Part shown: positions 43,440 through 52,324 of the stretch, in pieces
Numbering within the stretch: position 1 is the stretch's first letter
How the letters are laid out: each line of letters starts with the position of its first letter
Source: JAEUMD01 sp964559355
GTDB taxonomy: Bacteria; Pseudomonadota; Alphaproteobacteria; Rhizobiales; Hyphomicrobiaceae
Reading direction: 5' to 3'
DNA length: 64,000 nt
NCBI GenBank assembly: GCA_964559355.1
Contig: CAZLHQ010000001.1
Coordinates: forward strand, 1-64,000
Translations under genes and position numbers: made by a program
The notes under the pieces: model-generated
The model's input: the letters and a program-made list of their open reading frames with translations, nothing else
What the model was told of the DNA's origin: nothing
The model's database searches: none

Positions 43440-43844
43440 ATGCTCAAGCCGGAACAGGCGCTGATTTATGCGATGATTACTGTGTCGGCCGTCGATCGGA
43501 CGATCACGGACGCGGAGTTGCATCGCATCGGTTCGATCGTCAAAGAGCTGCCGGTGTTTCGCGACTACGACGTAAGCTGGCTGCTCGATGAATCACGCGA
43601 ATGTGGGGCGATTCTGGCCACGGACGACGGCATGCGTCGTGTGCTCGATCTGGTGACGGCGAGCCTGCCCGAGCGATTGCGCGAAACCGCTTATGTGCTT
43701 GCGGCGGAAGTGGCAGCCAGCGACCGGCGAATCGCGTCTGAAGAAATCCGCTTTCTCGATCTCCTGGGCGGAGCGCTTTCGATCGACAAGCTGACGTGTG
43801 CGGCGTTGGAGCGCGGGGCGACCGCACGCCATCAGGTGCCGTGA
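43440..43844 (+). CDS. TerB-like (tellurite-resistance family) protein
   Basis: 134 residues, all helical. AMITVSAVDRTITDAELHRIGSI near the start and VLAAEVAASDRRIASEEIRFLDLL in the second half show the paired acidic (D-R-x-I-x-x-x-E) metal-binding motifs of the TerB fold. Single-gene TerB-like proteins are widespread and their role is mostly unknown. No other ter genes are near, so tellurite resistance is not implied. Confidence 0.82.
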   Translation: MLKPEQALIYAMITVSAVDRTITDAELHRIGSIVKELPVFRDYDVSWLLDESRECGAILATDDGMRRVLDLVTASLPERLRETAYVLAAEVAASDRRIASEEIRFLDLLGGALSIDKLTCAALERGATARHQVP

Positions 43845-43950
43845 AGCGACGTATTCAGTCGGCACGGGCGTCTAATACGCCGTTGGCGAAATAGCGTCCG
43901 CCGCATTGCGGCCACGTGACGGCTGCGGTTGGCTTGTGCGCGCTATCCGC

Positions 43951-45231
43951 TTAGATTCTTATCGCGGGCAGGAGCAACAAGGCGGCAAGTCCTGCTGCAA
44001 TCGCCAGCAGCGCGACGATCGACATTGGAATGCCGGGGCCGGCGCCGCCAGTCAGCCAGGCGATCACGGCTTTGGAGGCGGTGTTGACGCCAACCGCCAG
44101 CGCAATGGCCTGGGCGGCAATAGTGGTTGCAACGTCCTGGCCGGCCTGCCGCGACATGGCGAGTGTGATGGCGTCGACGTCGGCGATGCCCGAAACGGCG
44201 GCAAGGCCAAGCAGGCCGGATGCGCCGGCACTCGACTTGGCGAATTCGGCCGCCAGCATGATTGCCGCCAGGAGAGCGCCGAATTTGAGCACGGTCGAAA
44301 GCTCGAATGGGTTCTGCAGCGCGATTTCGCCTTCGGCTTGTGGTGTATCACTATGGCGCTGCATCAGAACGACTGCGCTGATTGCGGTCACGGCCGCCGC
44401 GCCGAGGAGCGCGGGTAGCAGTGCGTACATCAAGGCCGTGTTGAATAATCCCACGACCACGAGCACACGCGTCATCATGGTTGCGCCGGCGGCCAGTGCG
44501 CCCGCAACAGCGATGTTCTTTTGGTCCGGCCGATCGTGTGCCAGACGCGACAGTGTAATCGTCACGGCGGTGGACGAAACGAGGCCGGCCGAGATGCCCG
44601 TCAGAAGCAGTCCGCGCTTTTGGCCAACCACACGCACGGCGATATATCCGGCGAAGGAAATGGCGGCGATCAGCACCGTCATCAGCCATATTTCGTAAGG
44701 GTTGAGCCCGCCAAGACGCGGCACGGGAGCGTTCGGCAACACCGGCAGCAGAATGAAGCTCATCGCCGCCAGCAGCAGTGCGGAGCGCAACTCCAGCCAG
44801 TTGAGCTGGCGCAACCAGCCGTGCAGATGCCGTTTCAAGGCCAAAAGCCCGGTAACGGCAACACCGGCAGCCGCAGCAACCTGGACATCGCCGACAACGG
44901 CAAATGCCGCCAGCGTGAAGGTGCTCATGGAGGCGACGATTGTGGTTGCGCCAAGCGTCCCTTCGATCTGTGTTTCGCGAAAACGGTAGATCGCCATGAT
45001 TACGGAGAACGCGACGAATGCGAGGCCGAGCGCAACGGCGCCTGCCTGCGGGAACCTTAACGAAAGCGCGCCCCAGGTGGCGCCGAGCAGTGCCGAGATG
45101 GCGAAGGTGCGCAAGCCCATGGCGCGTCGCCCTTCAGCATCCTCCCGCTCCTGCCAGCCGCGCTCCAATCCGATCAGGATGCCGATGGCGAGTGCGACGG
45201 AGAAGCGTTGAAATAGTTCCAGGGTATCCAT
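43951..45231 (-). CDS. MgtC/SapB and DUF4010 membrane protein
   Basis: 426 residues, about 12 membrane helices. The N-terminal 130 residues match the MgtC/SapB fold (RFSVALAIGILIGLERGWQERE, GLRTFAISALLGATWG, GTLGATTIVASMSTF). The remainder is the DUF4010 region (GISAGLVSSTAVTITLSRLAH and GLAAVSGIADVDAITLAMSRQA). Function is not established; MgtC-type proteins are linked to magnesium or acid stress, but the fused form is a separate group. No partner gene is visible; a dispersed repeat lies immediately upstream. Confidence 0.88.
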   Translation of the reverse strand: MDTLELFQRFSVALAIGILIGLERGWQEREDAEGRRAMGLRTFAISALLGATWGALSLRFPQAGAVALGLAFVAFSVIMAIYRFRETQIEGTLGATTIVASMSTFTLAAFAVVGDVQVAAAAGVAVTGLLALKRHLHGWLRQLNWLELRSALLLAAMSFILLPVLPNAPVPRLGGLNPYEIWLMTVLIAAISFAGYIAVRVVGQKRGLLLTGISAGLVSSTAVTITLSRLAHDRPDQKNIAVAGALAAGATMMTRVLVVVGLFNTALMYALLPALLGAAAVTAISAVVLMQRHSDTPQAEGEIALQNPFELSTVLKFGALLAAIMLAAEFAKSSAGASGLLGLAAVSGIADVDAITLAMSRQAGQDVATTIAAQAIALAVGVNTASKAVIAWLTGGAGPGIPMSIVALLAIAAGLAALLLLPAIRI

Positions 45232-45266
45232 TGAGCGCTCTCAGGTGTCGCTGGTGGCAGGCTGCG

Positions 45267-45394
45267 AGAGCCTGATCGGCTGAGATGGAAACGCCAAGCG
45301 TTTCCATCGAGGGCGTGAATCAGACTCTCAAACAAGGACTTAGAGCAGGCCACCATGGCACGAGGCGATCCCATGCAAGTTGATCCTGCTCTAA
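45267..45394 (-). repeat. Dispersed 130-bp repeat, copy 2 (inverted)
   Basis: Reverse complement of the copy at 13167-13295 with about nine in ten bases the same. It contains an 11-bp perfect hairpin (gatggaaacgc, caa/ttg loop, gcgtttccatc). It fills most of the gap between the MgtC-like gene and the hydrolase gene. Confidence 0.82.
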
Positions 45395-45489
45395 TGATCG
45401 TGCAAGCGGCGTACCGCGCTGAAACTATCGCGCAATACCGGCCGGCATCGCCATGGCATTGGTCAATCTGCATGGACAGAGTGCATGTA

Positions 45490-46152
45490 TCATGCAACTC
45501 GCCGTGCGGCGAAAAGTGCAATCTCGTTCGCCGCAGCTTCAAGGTTTTTGTGGTGAGAAACATCCTTGCCGGTGCGCGGCTTGAGGTCATGATCTCCATC
45601 GATGGCCCAGCTGAACGCGATGGTGGGGGATAACTGGTAGCCGGCGACCTCCGCGCGTGCGCCCAGTGCGTCGCGCTCGCCCTGGATGACGAGAGTTGGC
45701 ACGGCATAGTCCGCCAGGTGGGCCGTGCGCAGCGATTGCGGTTTGCGTGCCGGGTGGAATGGATAGCCAAGACATATGACGCCACAGATCGCGCCGCTGG
45801 CGAAAAGCGATGGGGCAACGAGCGTTGCGATGCGTCCGCCCATCGATTTGCCGCCGATCAGCAGTGGCAGGGCTACGGTTGCGGCTTCGGAACGGCAGGC
45901 GGTTACGGCGGCGATGAATTCGCATTCCAAAGCCGCGATAGGTGGCGGTGGTCGGCGTTTGCCGTCGAGCCGGCGACGCGCCATGTAGGCGAACTCGAAT
46001 CGAACCACCTCAATGCCGCGTGCGCCGAGGAGTGTGGCCATCTCGGTCATGAACGGCGAATCCATGCCGGCGCCGGCCCCATGGGCCAGCAGCAGCCGCG
46101 CCACCGGTTCACTCGTTGCCGGTGAAGTCTTCAATAGGTTTAAGTCGAGCAT
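45490..46152 (-). CDS. Alpha/beta hydrolase of the KANL3/Tex30 type
   Basis: About 220 residues. The oxyanion region LLLAHGAGAGMDSPFM and the nucleophile elbow GGKSMGGRIA are clear, with a late acid (QGERDALG) and His (IDGDHDLKPR). This is the small dienelactone-hydrolase-like group that includes KANL3/Tex30. Substrate is unknown. The ATG at 46152 is used; an in-frame TTG at 46203 would add 17 residues and has no clear ribosome site. Confidence 0.85.
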   Translation of the reverse strand: MLDLNLLKTSPATSEPVARLLLAHGAGAGMDSPFMTEMATLLGARGIEVVRFEFAYMARRRLDGKRRPPPPIAALECEFIAAVTACRSEAATVALPLLIGGKSMGGRIATLVAPSLFASGAICGVICLGYPFHPARKPQSLRTAHLADYAVPTLVIQGERDALGARAEVAGYQLSPTIAFSWAIDGDHDLKPRTGKDVSHHKNLEAAANEIALFAARRVA

Positions 46153-46419
46153 AACGACGGACGCTTCGAGTGGGTGGCCAAACACGCCAGCCAATTGCGG
46201 CAATCACGGCGCGCGCGGCGGAACAGGTGCAGTGAGCGATGTTCGCGATATGTGGCTCGAATGGCCGGATCAAATACCTGCCGATGTTCCGGGTTCGGCG
46301 ATCCTATTTTCGCCAAAGACGACTATAAGGTCGAGCAGCATGGTTAATGATGCCGCAGGCGAAAGCCCTAGATCGGCGGCGAACTGGTGTAGACTTGTAA
46401 TGTGGGGAGGTGAACGCTC

Positions 46420-47979
46420 TTGATGCGGACTGCGCGCGTCCTGGTTCTTGTCGGAGGCACGGCCGTCCTGGCTGCTTTGCCGGCGCAGGATTTCGCGCGC
46501 ATTTTTAATGCGATGGCCGCGGTTGGTCGCAAGGCGTCAGCATTCACTGCCGAGCAGATCGCGCGCTGGTCCGGTCCGGCCGCAGAACCCGCCAAGTTGT
46601 CCCGGTCTTCTGCGGCAGTTCCACAAACCACGGCGACGACAGCTTCCACAACACCCTCGCCGGATTTGGTGGTTCCGGTGCCGCGGCCGGCCGAACGGCC
46701 CGGCCTGGTCAGCGAGGAGGCCAAGCGCCAGCTCGCCCAGGTGCGCATGCCGCCGCCCCTGCCCGCGCCGTCCGCCGTAATAACGCCAGCCGCTAAGGAA
46801 CTACCAAACGCTGCGGTCGAACCCGCCGGCTTGCCCACGCCTGCGCCGGTTGCATCTTCGCCGGCTCCGCCACAAACAGCCTCGCCAGCGATGGGGCCGC
46901 GCAACGAAATTCAACCCGCAGCGATGGTTGCGCCACCGCCCGCGCTCGCTCCTTCCCCGGCAGCGGTTGGCGTCGCCGCAACTGCAGAGCCGCCAAAGCC
47001 TGTGGCTGCCAGCGCGGTGGAGGACGACGACGACAAGTCCACCAATGCCGACGCGACAACCTCGGACAAGAAACCCGTGGTGGCTGCAAAGCTGCTGTTC
47101 GGTGCAGCCAAATCCGCAGCACCATTGGCCGCGCGCTCGATCGGCTACTATTCGCGCGGCTGCCTATCGGGAGCCAAAGTCTTGCCGGTGGACGGCAAGG
47201 GATGGCAGGCGATGCGCCTGTCGCGCAACCGAAACTGGGGCCACCCCGATCTTGTTGCCCTGATCGAGCGCTTCGCTGGTGATGTACAAAAGGAAGATGG
47301 CTGGCCTGGTCTGTTGGTCGGCGACATGTCGCAGCCGCGCGGCGGTCCGATGCTGACCGGCCATGCGAGCCATCAGGTTGGACTCGATGTCGACATCTGG
47401 TTCACGCCGATGCCCGATCGCACACTGTCGCATCGCGAGCGCGAGGACATTTCGGCCACCTCGATGATCGATGGCCCGTTGAAGGTCGATGCAGCCGCGT
47501 TCACGCCCGGTCACGTCAAGGTCGTCAAGCGCGCCGCCTCCTATCGCGAGGTCGAGCGAATTCTGGTGCATCCGGCCATCAAGAAGGCACTGTGCGAGGC
47601 TGCGGGCACGGATCGCGCCTGGCTATCCAAGGTGCGCCCCTATTTCGGTCACCACTACCATTTCCATGTGCGCATCGGCTGTCCCAAGGGAGCGAGCGAT
47701 TGCAAAGCGCAAGTGCATCCCAGCAACGACGATGGCTGTGGCAAGGAACTCAATGACTGGTTCAAGCGTCTGACGGAGCCGCCCAAGCCCCATCCGCCCG
47801 GCTACAAGCCGCCACCACCCAAGCCGCCGCTGACGCTGGCCGATTTGCCGCAGGAATGCCGCGCGGTGTTGACCTCGGGCGATTCCGAAGTGGTGAAGGA
47901 CGAGGCGGAGATGGTGCGCACCAGCATCGAGCGCTCCAAGAAATTCAACGACATTTCGGGCGAGAAGCGGACGCAGTGA
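46420..47979 (+). CDS. mepA: MepA-like penicillin-insensitive murein endopeptidase
   Basis: About 519 residues, almost twice the usual MepA length. The catalytic domain (residues 225-455) has the zinc motifs LTGHASHQVGLDVDIW near 314 and GHHYHFHVRIGCP near 410. It cuts D-Ala-meso-DAP cross-links in peptidoglycan. Before it come a signal-like hydrophobic segment (VLVLVGGTAVLAALPA) and a Pro/Ala-rich spacer (residues 60-215); a Pro-rich tail follows. The GGGGAGG ribosome site is nine bases before a TTG at 46420 and 12 before the ATG at 46423, so the first codon is uncertain by one. Confidence 0.92.
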   Translation: MMRTARVLVLVGGTAVLAALPAQDFARIFNAMAAVGRKASAFTAEQIARWSGPAAEPAKLSRSSAAVPQTTATTASTTPSPDLVVPVPRPAERPGLVSEEAKRQLAQVRMPPPLPAPSAVITPAAKELPNAAVEPAGLPTPAPVASSPAPPQTASPAMGPRNEIQPAAMVAPPPALAPSPAAVGVAATAEPPKPVAASAVEDDDDKSTNADATTSDKKPVVAAKLLFGAAKSAAPLAARSIGYYSRGCLSGAKVLPVDGKGWQAMRLSRNRNWGHPDLVALIERFAGDVQKEDGWPGLLVGDMSQPRGGPMLTGHASHQVGLDVDIWFTPMPDRTLSHREREDISATSMIDGPLKVDAAAFTPGHVKVVKRAASYREVERILVHPAIKKALCEAAGTDRAWLSKVRPYFGHHYHFHVRIGCPKGASDCKAQVHPSNDDGCGKELNDWFKRLTEPPKPHPPGYKPPPPKPPLTLADLPQECRAVLTSGDSEVVKDEAEMVRTSIERSKKFNDISGEKRTQ

Positions 47980-48014
47980 CGCAGTAAGGCGTCAATGCGT
48001 GGATGGCGCGTGCT

Positions 48015-48120
48015 TAGAGTGCTTTCCGGAAAAGTGAGAACCGGCTTTCCGATAAGAAGCACGACGAAACAAAGACCTGGAGCCGTTTCGCGATTCCATC
48101 AAAACCGGAACGGCTCTAGC
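48015..48120. repeat. REP-like composite repeat (two palindromic modules)
   Basis: 48015-48054 is the reverse complement of the repeat at 1-39. Directly after it lies a second palindrome with an eight-bp stem, gagccgtt (48080-48087) with aacggctc (48109-48116). Both modules are common together in Rhizobiales intergenic regions. It sits between the convergent mepA and oxygenase genes and may also act as a bidirectional stop for transcription. Confidence 0.75.
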
Positions 48121-48769
48121 GCGCCGGGTCGATGCGATTGGCGCTCGAGGCGTTGACGCGGAACCAGCCGGCGATGACGCGCCGTGTCTCATGTGCCGCG
48201 CGCACGGCGTGGGGGATCTCCTCAGACAGCATCAGCACGAGGGTTCCCGCACGCGGCGCCACCGTCGCGACCGGCTCGCCATCGTCGCTGGGCGAGGTCC
48301 ACACGTCGAGTTCGCCGCCGTGCGCAGGCTCCCAGGCGGTATTGAGATAAGCGACCAGTGAAACGATGCGGTTGCGCGAGCCGGCAAGGCTGTCGAGGTG
48401 GCGTTGGTAGAAGCCGCCGGGCGGATAGGTGAGAAACTGTGCCTCGAACTCGAACAGACCCAAAAACAGTTGCTGGTTGATCTCCAGCCGCAGCCGCTCT
48501 GCCAACACAAGAAACTCGGCCTCACCCGGCCGTGAGCCATCGAGCCAGGACGCATCGACACGGCGAACGCGCGGTTCCAGGAGATGATGCTCGTCGCGGC
48601 CGATCGAGGCCCGCGCCATTGCACCCGTCGTTTCCCTATGACGGCAGTCGTCGAGCAGGCGCGCGACCAGTTCGGGATCGAGAAAATCGAGCGCGATCGC
48701 GTAGCCGTTGGCGGCGAGCGAGGCGATGAGATCGTCAATTTGGTTCGGGGCGCGGGTGGCGGCGAGCAT
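48116..48769 (-). CDS. 2OG-Fe(II) oxygenase family protein
   Basis: About 217 residues. The prolyl-4-hydroxylase-type iron site is present: YQRHLDS (His and Asp near residue 123) and the distal IPHAVRAAHETRRVIAGWFR, giving the second His and the 2-oxoglutarate-binding Arg. Such enzymes hydroxylate proteins or small molecules using O2 and 2-oxoglutarate. The ATG at 48769 is chosen; a TTG 14 codons earlier is possible. Substrate unknown. Confidence 0.87.
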   Translation of the reverse strand: MLAATRAPNQIDDLIASLAANGYAIALDFLDPELVARLLDDCRHRETTGAMARASIGRDEHHLLEPRVRRVDASWLDGSRPGEAEFLVLAERLRLEINQQLFLGLFEFEAQFLTYPPGGFYQRHLDSLAGSRNRIVSLVAYLNTAWEPAHGGELDVWTSPSDDGEPVATVAPRAGTLVLMLSEEIPHAVRAAHETRRVIAGWFRVNASSANRIDPAR

Positions 48770-48833
48770 GGCGATACTTGTACGTTGGCGGGGTGATGTG
48801 GCGCATGGCAACGATGCCTGCAGCGAGCCGCAG

Positions 48834-49490
48834 TCAGCTTGTTATGCCGGTGCCGACGGGGCAGGAGACGCCGGTTCCGCCGAGCCCGCAATAGCCGTGC
48901 GGCACCTTGGCCAGATACTGCTGATGGTAGTCTTCGGCAAAGTAGAACTGTGGTGCGGCGACGATCTCGGTGGTGATGACGCCATGGCCCTTGGCGGTCA
49001 GCAACGGCTGATAGGCGGCGCGGGAGGCCTGGGCGGCGTCACGCTGGGCATCGGTGAACCAGTAGATGCCGGAGCGGTACTGCGTGCCCACGTCATTGCC
49101 TTGGCGCATGCCCTGCGTCGGATCGTGGCTCTCCCAGAATGTCTTCAGCAACTGGCTGTAGCCGAGCTTGTCTGGCTCATACACCACGAGCACCACCTCG
49201 TTGTGACCGGTCATGCCCGTGCAGACTTCTTCATACGTGGCGTTGGGCGTCTCGCCGCCGGCATAGCCTACTGCGGTGATCCAGATGCCGTCTCCAAGTT
49301 GCCAGAACTTGCGCTCAGCGCCCCAGAAGCAACCCAGCCCGAACATTGCCATCTGGGTTCCATCCGGATACGGGCCTTTTAGCGCCCGCACCGAAAGGTA
49401 GTACGATTTGGCCGTCGGGATCGGCTGCGCACGGCCGGGCAACGCTGCGCCGGGGGGCGGCATTTCCGCTTTCTTCCTGAACAACGCCAT
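48834..49490 (-). CDS. msrA: Peptide methionine sulfoxide reductase A
   Basis: 218 residues; reduces methionine-S-sulfoxide in proteins. The catalytic GCFWGAE motif is at residues 53-59 (Cys54), with the AVGYAGGETPNATYEEVCTG and GHNEVVLVVYEP segments and a C-terminal Cys (GVSCPVG) as a possible resolving cysteine. It has the longer N-terminal lead (about 50 residues) found in one group of MsrA. It is 64 bases upstream of the oxygenase gene on the same strand and may be cotranscribed with it. Confidence 0.95.
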   Translation of the reverse strand: MALFRKKAEMPPPGAALPGRAQPIPTAKSYYLSVRALKGPYPDGTQMAMFGLGCFWGAERKFWQLGDGIWITAVGYAGGETPNATYEEVCTGMTGHNEVVLVVYEPDKLGYSQLLKTFWESHDPTQGMRQGNDVGTQYRSGIYWFTDAQRDAAQASRAAYQPLLTAKGHGVITTEIVAAPQFYFAEDYHQQYLAKVPHGYCGLGGTGVSCPVGTGITS

Positions 49491-49665
49491 GGTGATATCC
49501 TCGCTGCGGCAGAAACCTACCTCTATGATTTAGTAACTCGATTATGCGTCTACCGCCCCGTTTGCGCCTCACTTTTTCGCGACTCTTCGTGCGTTGCTAT
49601 GGCGGCGGGAGTAAAACGAAGCGCGGCGGGGGGCAAAGCTGCGCACTTCGAGGGGAGCCTGCACC

Positions 49666-50493
49666 ATGACCGATGCATCGTTCGTGCATCCAGCAGATGC
49701 GCTTGCGTCCACGCTCGGCGATCCGAGCGTTGCGGCAAACACGGCCGCGAATACGCCTGCTCCGCCGCCCAAGCAGGCGGGCGAGCGGGTCATCTACCGC
49801 GCCAGCGGCGGAAGGCGCATTGCCTTCACGTTTATTTTCATGCTGCTTCTGCCGTTCTTCATCAGCCTTGGGCCGATGCTCGTCTCACGCATCAGCCACG
49901 GCCTTTGGGAAGGCACCATTGGCTTGCTGGTCATCGCGATCGGGTTTGCCATCATCATGTTTCTCGTGCTGGTGGAGATGCTGCATTCGATCCGCTCGCG
50001 CGTCGAGCTTGGCAATACTATGGTGCGGCTGACGCTGCCATCGGGGCGCGGGGCGCAACCGATGCTGCGCTACCAGACGCACGAGATCGCTTATAAGGAC
50101 ATCGACGCGATCGAGATGCGGCGCGAAGTCTATGGCGGCATGCTGGCGCCGATGATGTTGAAGGGCGCGCGCATCCTCACCAAGTCGGGCGACAAGATCA
50201 GGCTCGGTTACGTCAACGAGGCCAATGTCGATCCGGCCTTTCCCTATGCCGAGATTGCCGAGCGCATTGCCAACCGGGCCGGCGCTCGGATCATCGATGC
50301 GGGTAGCGTACGCCGTTCCATGCCGAAGAAGATGTTGGGGCTCATTGCAGCGCCAGACGAGAACCGAACCATCGACGAACAGCAGATGCGCGACCTCAAC
50401 CGCAAGCATGCGCGGCTGATGATGGCCCTGGTGGCTGGTCTCGTTGTGTTGATTGCGCTCGGCATTGCCGGCGATCTGATGCAGCCGGCGTGA
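49666..50493 (+). CDS. Membrane protein of unknown function
   Basis: 275 residues with three membrane helices: two near residues 50-110 (FTFIFMLLLPFFISLGP and GTIGLLVIAIGFAIIMFLVLV) and one at the end (LMMALVAGLVVLIALGIAG). Between them lies a soluble beta-rich part (IAYKDIDAIEMRREVYGG, ARILTKSGDKIRLGYVNE) that looks like a PH-type domain. A ribosome site (GAGGGGAGC) precedes the ATG. I do not recognise a named family. Confidence 0.78.
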   Translation: MTDASFVHPADALASTLGDPSVAANTAANTPAPPPKQAGERVIYRASGGRRIAFTFIFMLLLPFFISLGPMLVSRISHGLWEGTIGLLVIAIGFAIIMFLVLVEMLHSIRSRVELGNTMVRLTLPSGRGAQPMLRYQTHEIAYKDIDAIEMRREVYGGMLAPMMLKGARILTKSGDKIRLGYVNEANVDPAFPYAEIAERIANRAGARIIDAGSVRRSMPKKMLGLIAAPDENRTIDEQQMRDLNRKHARLMMALVAGLVVLIALGIAGDLMQPA

Positions 50494-50496
50494 CCC

Positions 50497-50527
50497 AGAG
50501 CATTTTCCGACGAAGTGGCAACCGGGC
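50497..50527. repeat. Partial REP-like repeat
   Basis: agagcattttccgacgaagtg and the following ccggg echo the 5' part of the repeat at 48015. It lies in the 43-base gap between two convergent genes. Confidence 0.5.
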
Positions 50528-50536
50528 CGATCCGCG

Positions 50537-50884
50537 TCAATTCACGTACACGTTGACGACGCGGCGTCGGCGCCCAGCGATGCCGAGCAGCAGTGCAAGC
50601 AGCCCGAACAGCAGGTAGGCCGGCAACGCCAGGATGCTGGTCATCACCGGGTTCCAGGCGAATGCACCGAGGTTTCGCGTAACCGTTGCAGCAGCTCCGG
50701 CAAATGAGGCCGGCGATAGCGCCTGCCAGCGCGCCGCTGTGGAGCTGGCGCCGGCATGGGACAAATCCGCGACCAGTGAGACAATGGCAGCGAGCAGGAA
50801 CAGCGCCGCCAGGAAGCGCAAGACTGGCGCCGCTGCAATGGCGATGCGGCCGGGCAGGTTTTGCAACAGGCGTAAAAGTCGCAT
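50537..50884 (-). CDS. Small membrane protein of unknown function
   Basis: 115 residues with two long hydrophobic helices, (VLRFLAALFLLAAIVSLVADL) and (VMTSILALPAYLLFGLLALLLGIAG), and a basic end (RRRRVVNVYVN). AGAGGTG lies upstream of the ATG on the minus strand. No family is recognised. It is in the same direction as the epimerase gene upstream. Confidence 0.65.
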   Translation of the reverse strand: MRLLRLLQNLPGRIAIAAAPVLRFLAALFLLAAIVSLVADLSHAGASSTAARWQALSPASFAGAAATVTRNLGAFAWNPVMTSILALPAYLLFGLLALLLGIAGRRRRVVNVYVN

Positions 50885-50991
50885 GCCGGTTCACCTCTCG
50901 ATGGACCAAGTTCGCTCAGTGTAATTGCGAGTTCGCGCAACGCGATCGTTTGCTGCTGGCCCGCCAATCCGCTTGGCGGCGTGCAGCGATG

Positions 50992-52017
50992 TCATACGCG
51001 ATAGAACCCGCGATACCAAGCCACGAACGCTTTGATGCCGTCGGCCAGTTGCGTGCGCGGCCGGTAGCCGAAATCCCGCTCGAGATCGTCAATATCGGCG
51101 TAAGTCGACGGCACGTCGCCCGGCTGCATCGGCAGCATGTTCATCTTCGCCTTGGCGCCTATCGCCGCTTCGAGCGTTGCGATGAATTCCATCAGCGCCA
51201 CCGGCTCGTTGTTGCCGATGTTATAGATCCGATATGGAGCGTGACTGCGGCTGGGATCGGGTTTGGCGGGGTCGTAGGAGGCAGCGCCGGCAGCCGGCCG
51301 TGCCGCAACCTTGACGACGCCGGCAACGATATCGTCGATGTAGGTGAAGTCGCGCGACATCCGCCCCTCGTTGAAGACATCGATTGGCCTGCCCTCAAGT
51401 ATGGCTTTGGTGAACAGCATCGGCGCCATGTCCGGACGGCCCCATGGGCCATAGACGGTGAAGAAGCGTAAGCCCGTCGTCGCAAGTCCGTAGAGATGGC
51501 TGTAGGTATGCGCCATCAGCTCGTTGGCCTTCTTTGTCGCGGCGTAGAGGCTGACTGGGTGATCTACGTTATCATTCGTCGAGAACGGCATGGTGACATT
51601 GGCGCCGTAGACGGAGCTCGACGAGGCATAGACCAGATGCTTGACGCCGGTGTTGCGGCACCCCTCCAGGATGTTGCCGAAGGCGACAAGATTGGAATCA
51701 ATGTAGGCGGCGGGATTTTCCAGCGAGTAGCGCACGCCGGCCTGTGCCGCCAGGTGAATGACGGTGCCGGGGCGGGTTTGGGCGAACAGACGTTCAGTGC
51801 CGGGCCTGTCCGCGAGGTCGAGGTGAACGAAGGCAAATTGTGGTTTGTGTCGTAAGAGTTGGAGCCGGGCCTCTTTTAGCGCCGGGTCATAGTAGTCGTT
51901 GAGATTGTCGACGCCGACGACCTTATGTCCGCCATCGAGCAACACCTGGCATACATGCATGCCAATGAAGCCTGCTGCGCCAGTGACGAGTATGGGATTG
52001 AGTGGACTTTCGCTCAT
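50992..52017 (-). CDS. UDP-glucuronate 4-epimerase-type NAD-dependent epimerase
   Basis: 341 residues of the extended short-chain dehydrogenase family. The NAD motif is TGAAGFIGMHVC, the catalytic Tyr/Lys pair is in SLYAATKKANE and the Ser/Thr partner in YASSSSVYG. The sequence resembles CapI/LpsL-type epimerases that turn UDP-glucuronate into UDP-galacturonate for polysaccharide building (VDNLNDYYDPALKEARL, RFFTVYGPWGRPDMA). It is divergent from the dehydratase gene and marks the left end of the polysaccharide locus. The ATG at 52017 is preferred to a start three codons earlier. Confidence 0.9.
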   Translation of the reverse strand: MSESPLNPILVTGAAGFIGMHVCQVLLDGGHKVVGVDNLNDYYDPALKEARLQLLRHKPQFAFVHLDLADRPGTERLFAQTRPGTVIHLAAQAGVRYSLENPAAYIDSNLVAFGNILEGCRNTGVKHLVYASSSSVYGANVTMPFSTNDNVDHPVSLYAATKKANELMAHTYSHLYGLATTGLRFFTVYGPWGRPDMAPMLFTKAILEGRPIDVFNEGRMSRDFTYIDDIVAGVVKVAARPAAGAASYDPAKPDPSRSHAPYRIYNIGNNEPVALMEFIATLEAAIGAKAKMNMLPMQPGDVPSTYADIDDLERDFGYRPRTQLADGIKAFVAWYRGFYRV

Positions 52018-52324
52018 GGGGAACAAGTTTCTTTAGCGTAATGGCCTTTTTCAAAGGCGCTGGTCAGGGCTGATCTTGGGTGCGAGTTGCCAACTGTCAG
52101 TGGATGTCGGGCGGCACGCAGACGACGGCGCAAGGGGCTGCGTATTTTGGTGTGCTGCGGTTTCATAGCACTGTCCAAGGTTTGGGCAATGTGCTGCGAG
52201 TGCAACGGTGAAAAACTAGCTTGATTCTCAGGATTCGTCCTTGCACGCCTGGTGTGGACGAACTAATGGGCTTGTCAGTAGAATGCGTCCTGGGCCGAGG
52301 CCAGAACGTCAGTTGGCGGCAAAA
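52018..52324. other. Divergent intergenic region of the polysaccharide locus
   Basis: About 300 bases between the divergent epimerase and dehydratase genes, so it should contain both promoters. No JUMPstart/ops element, RNA gene or clear hexamer pair was found. Confidence 0.4.
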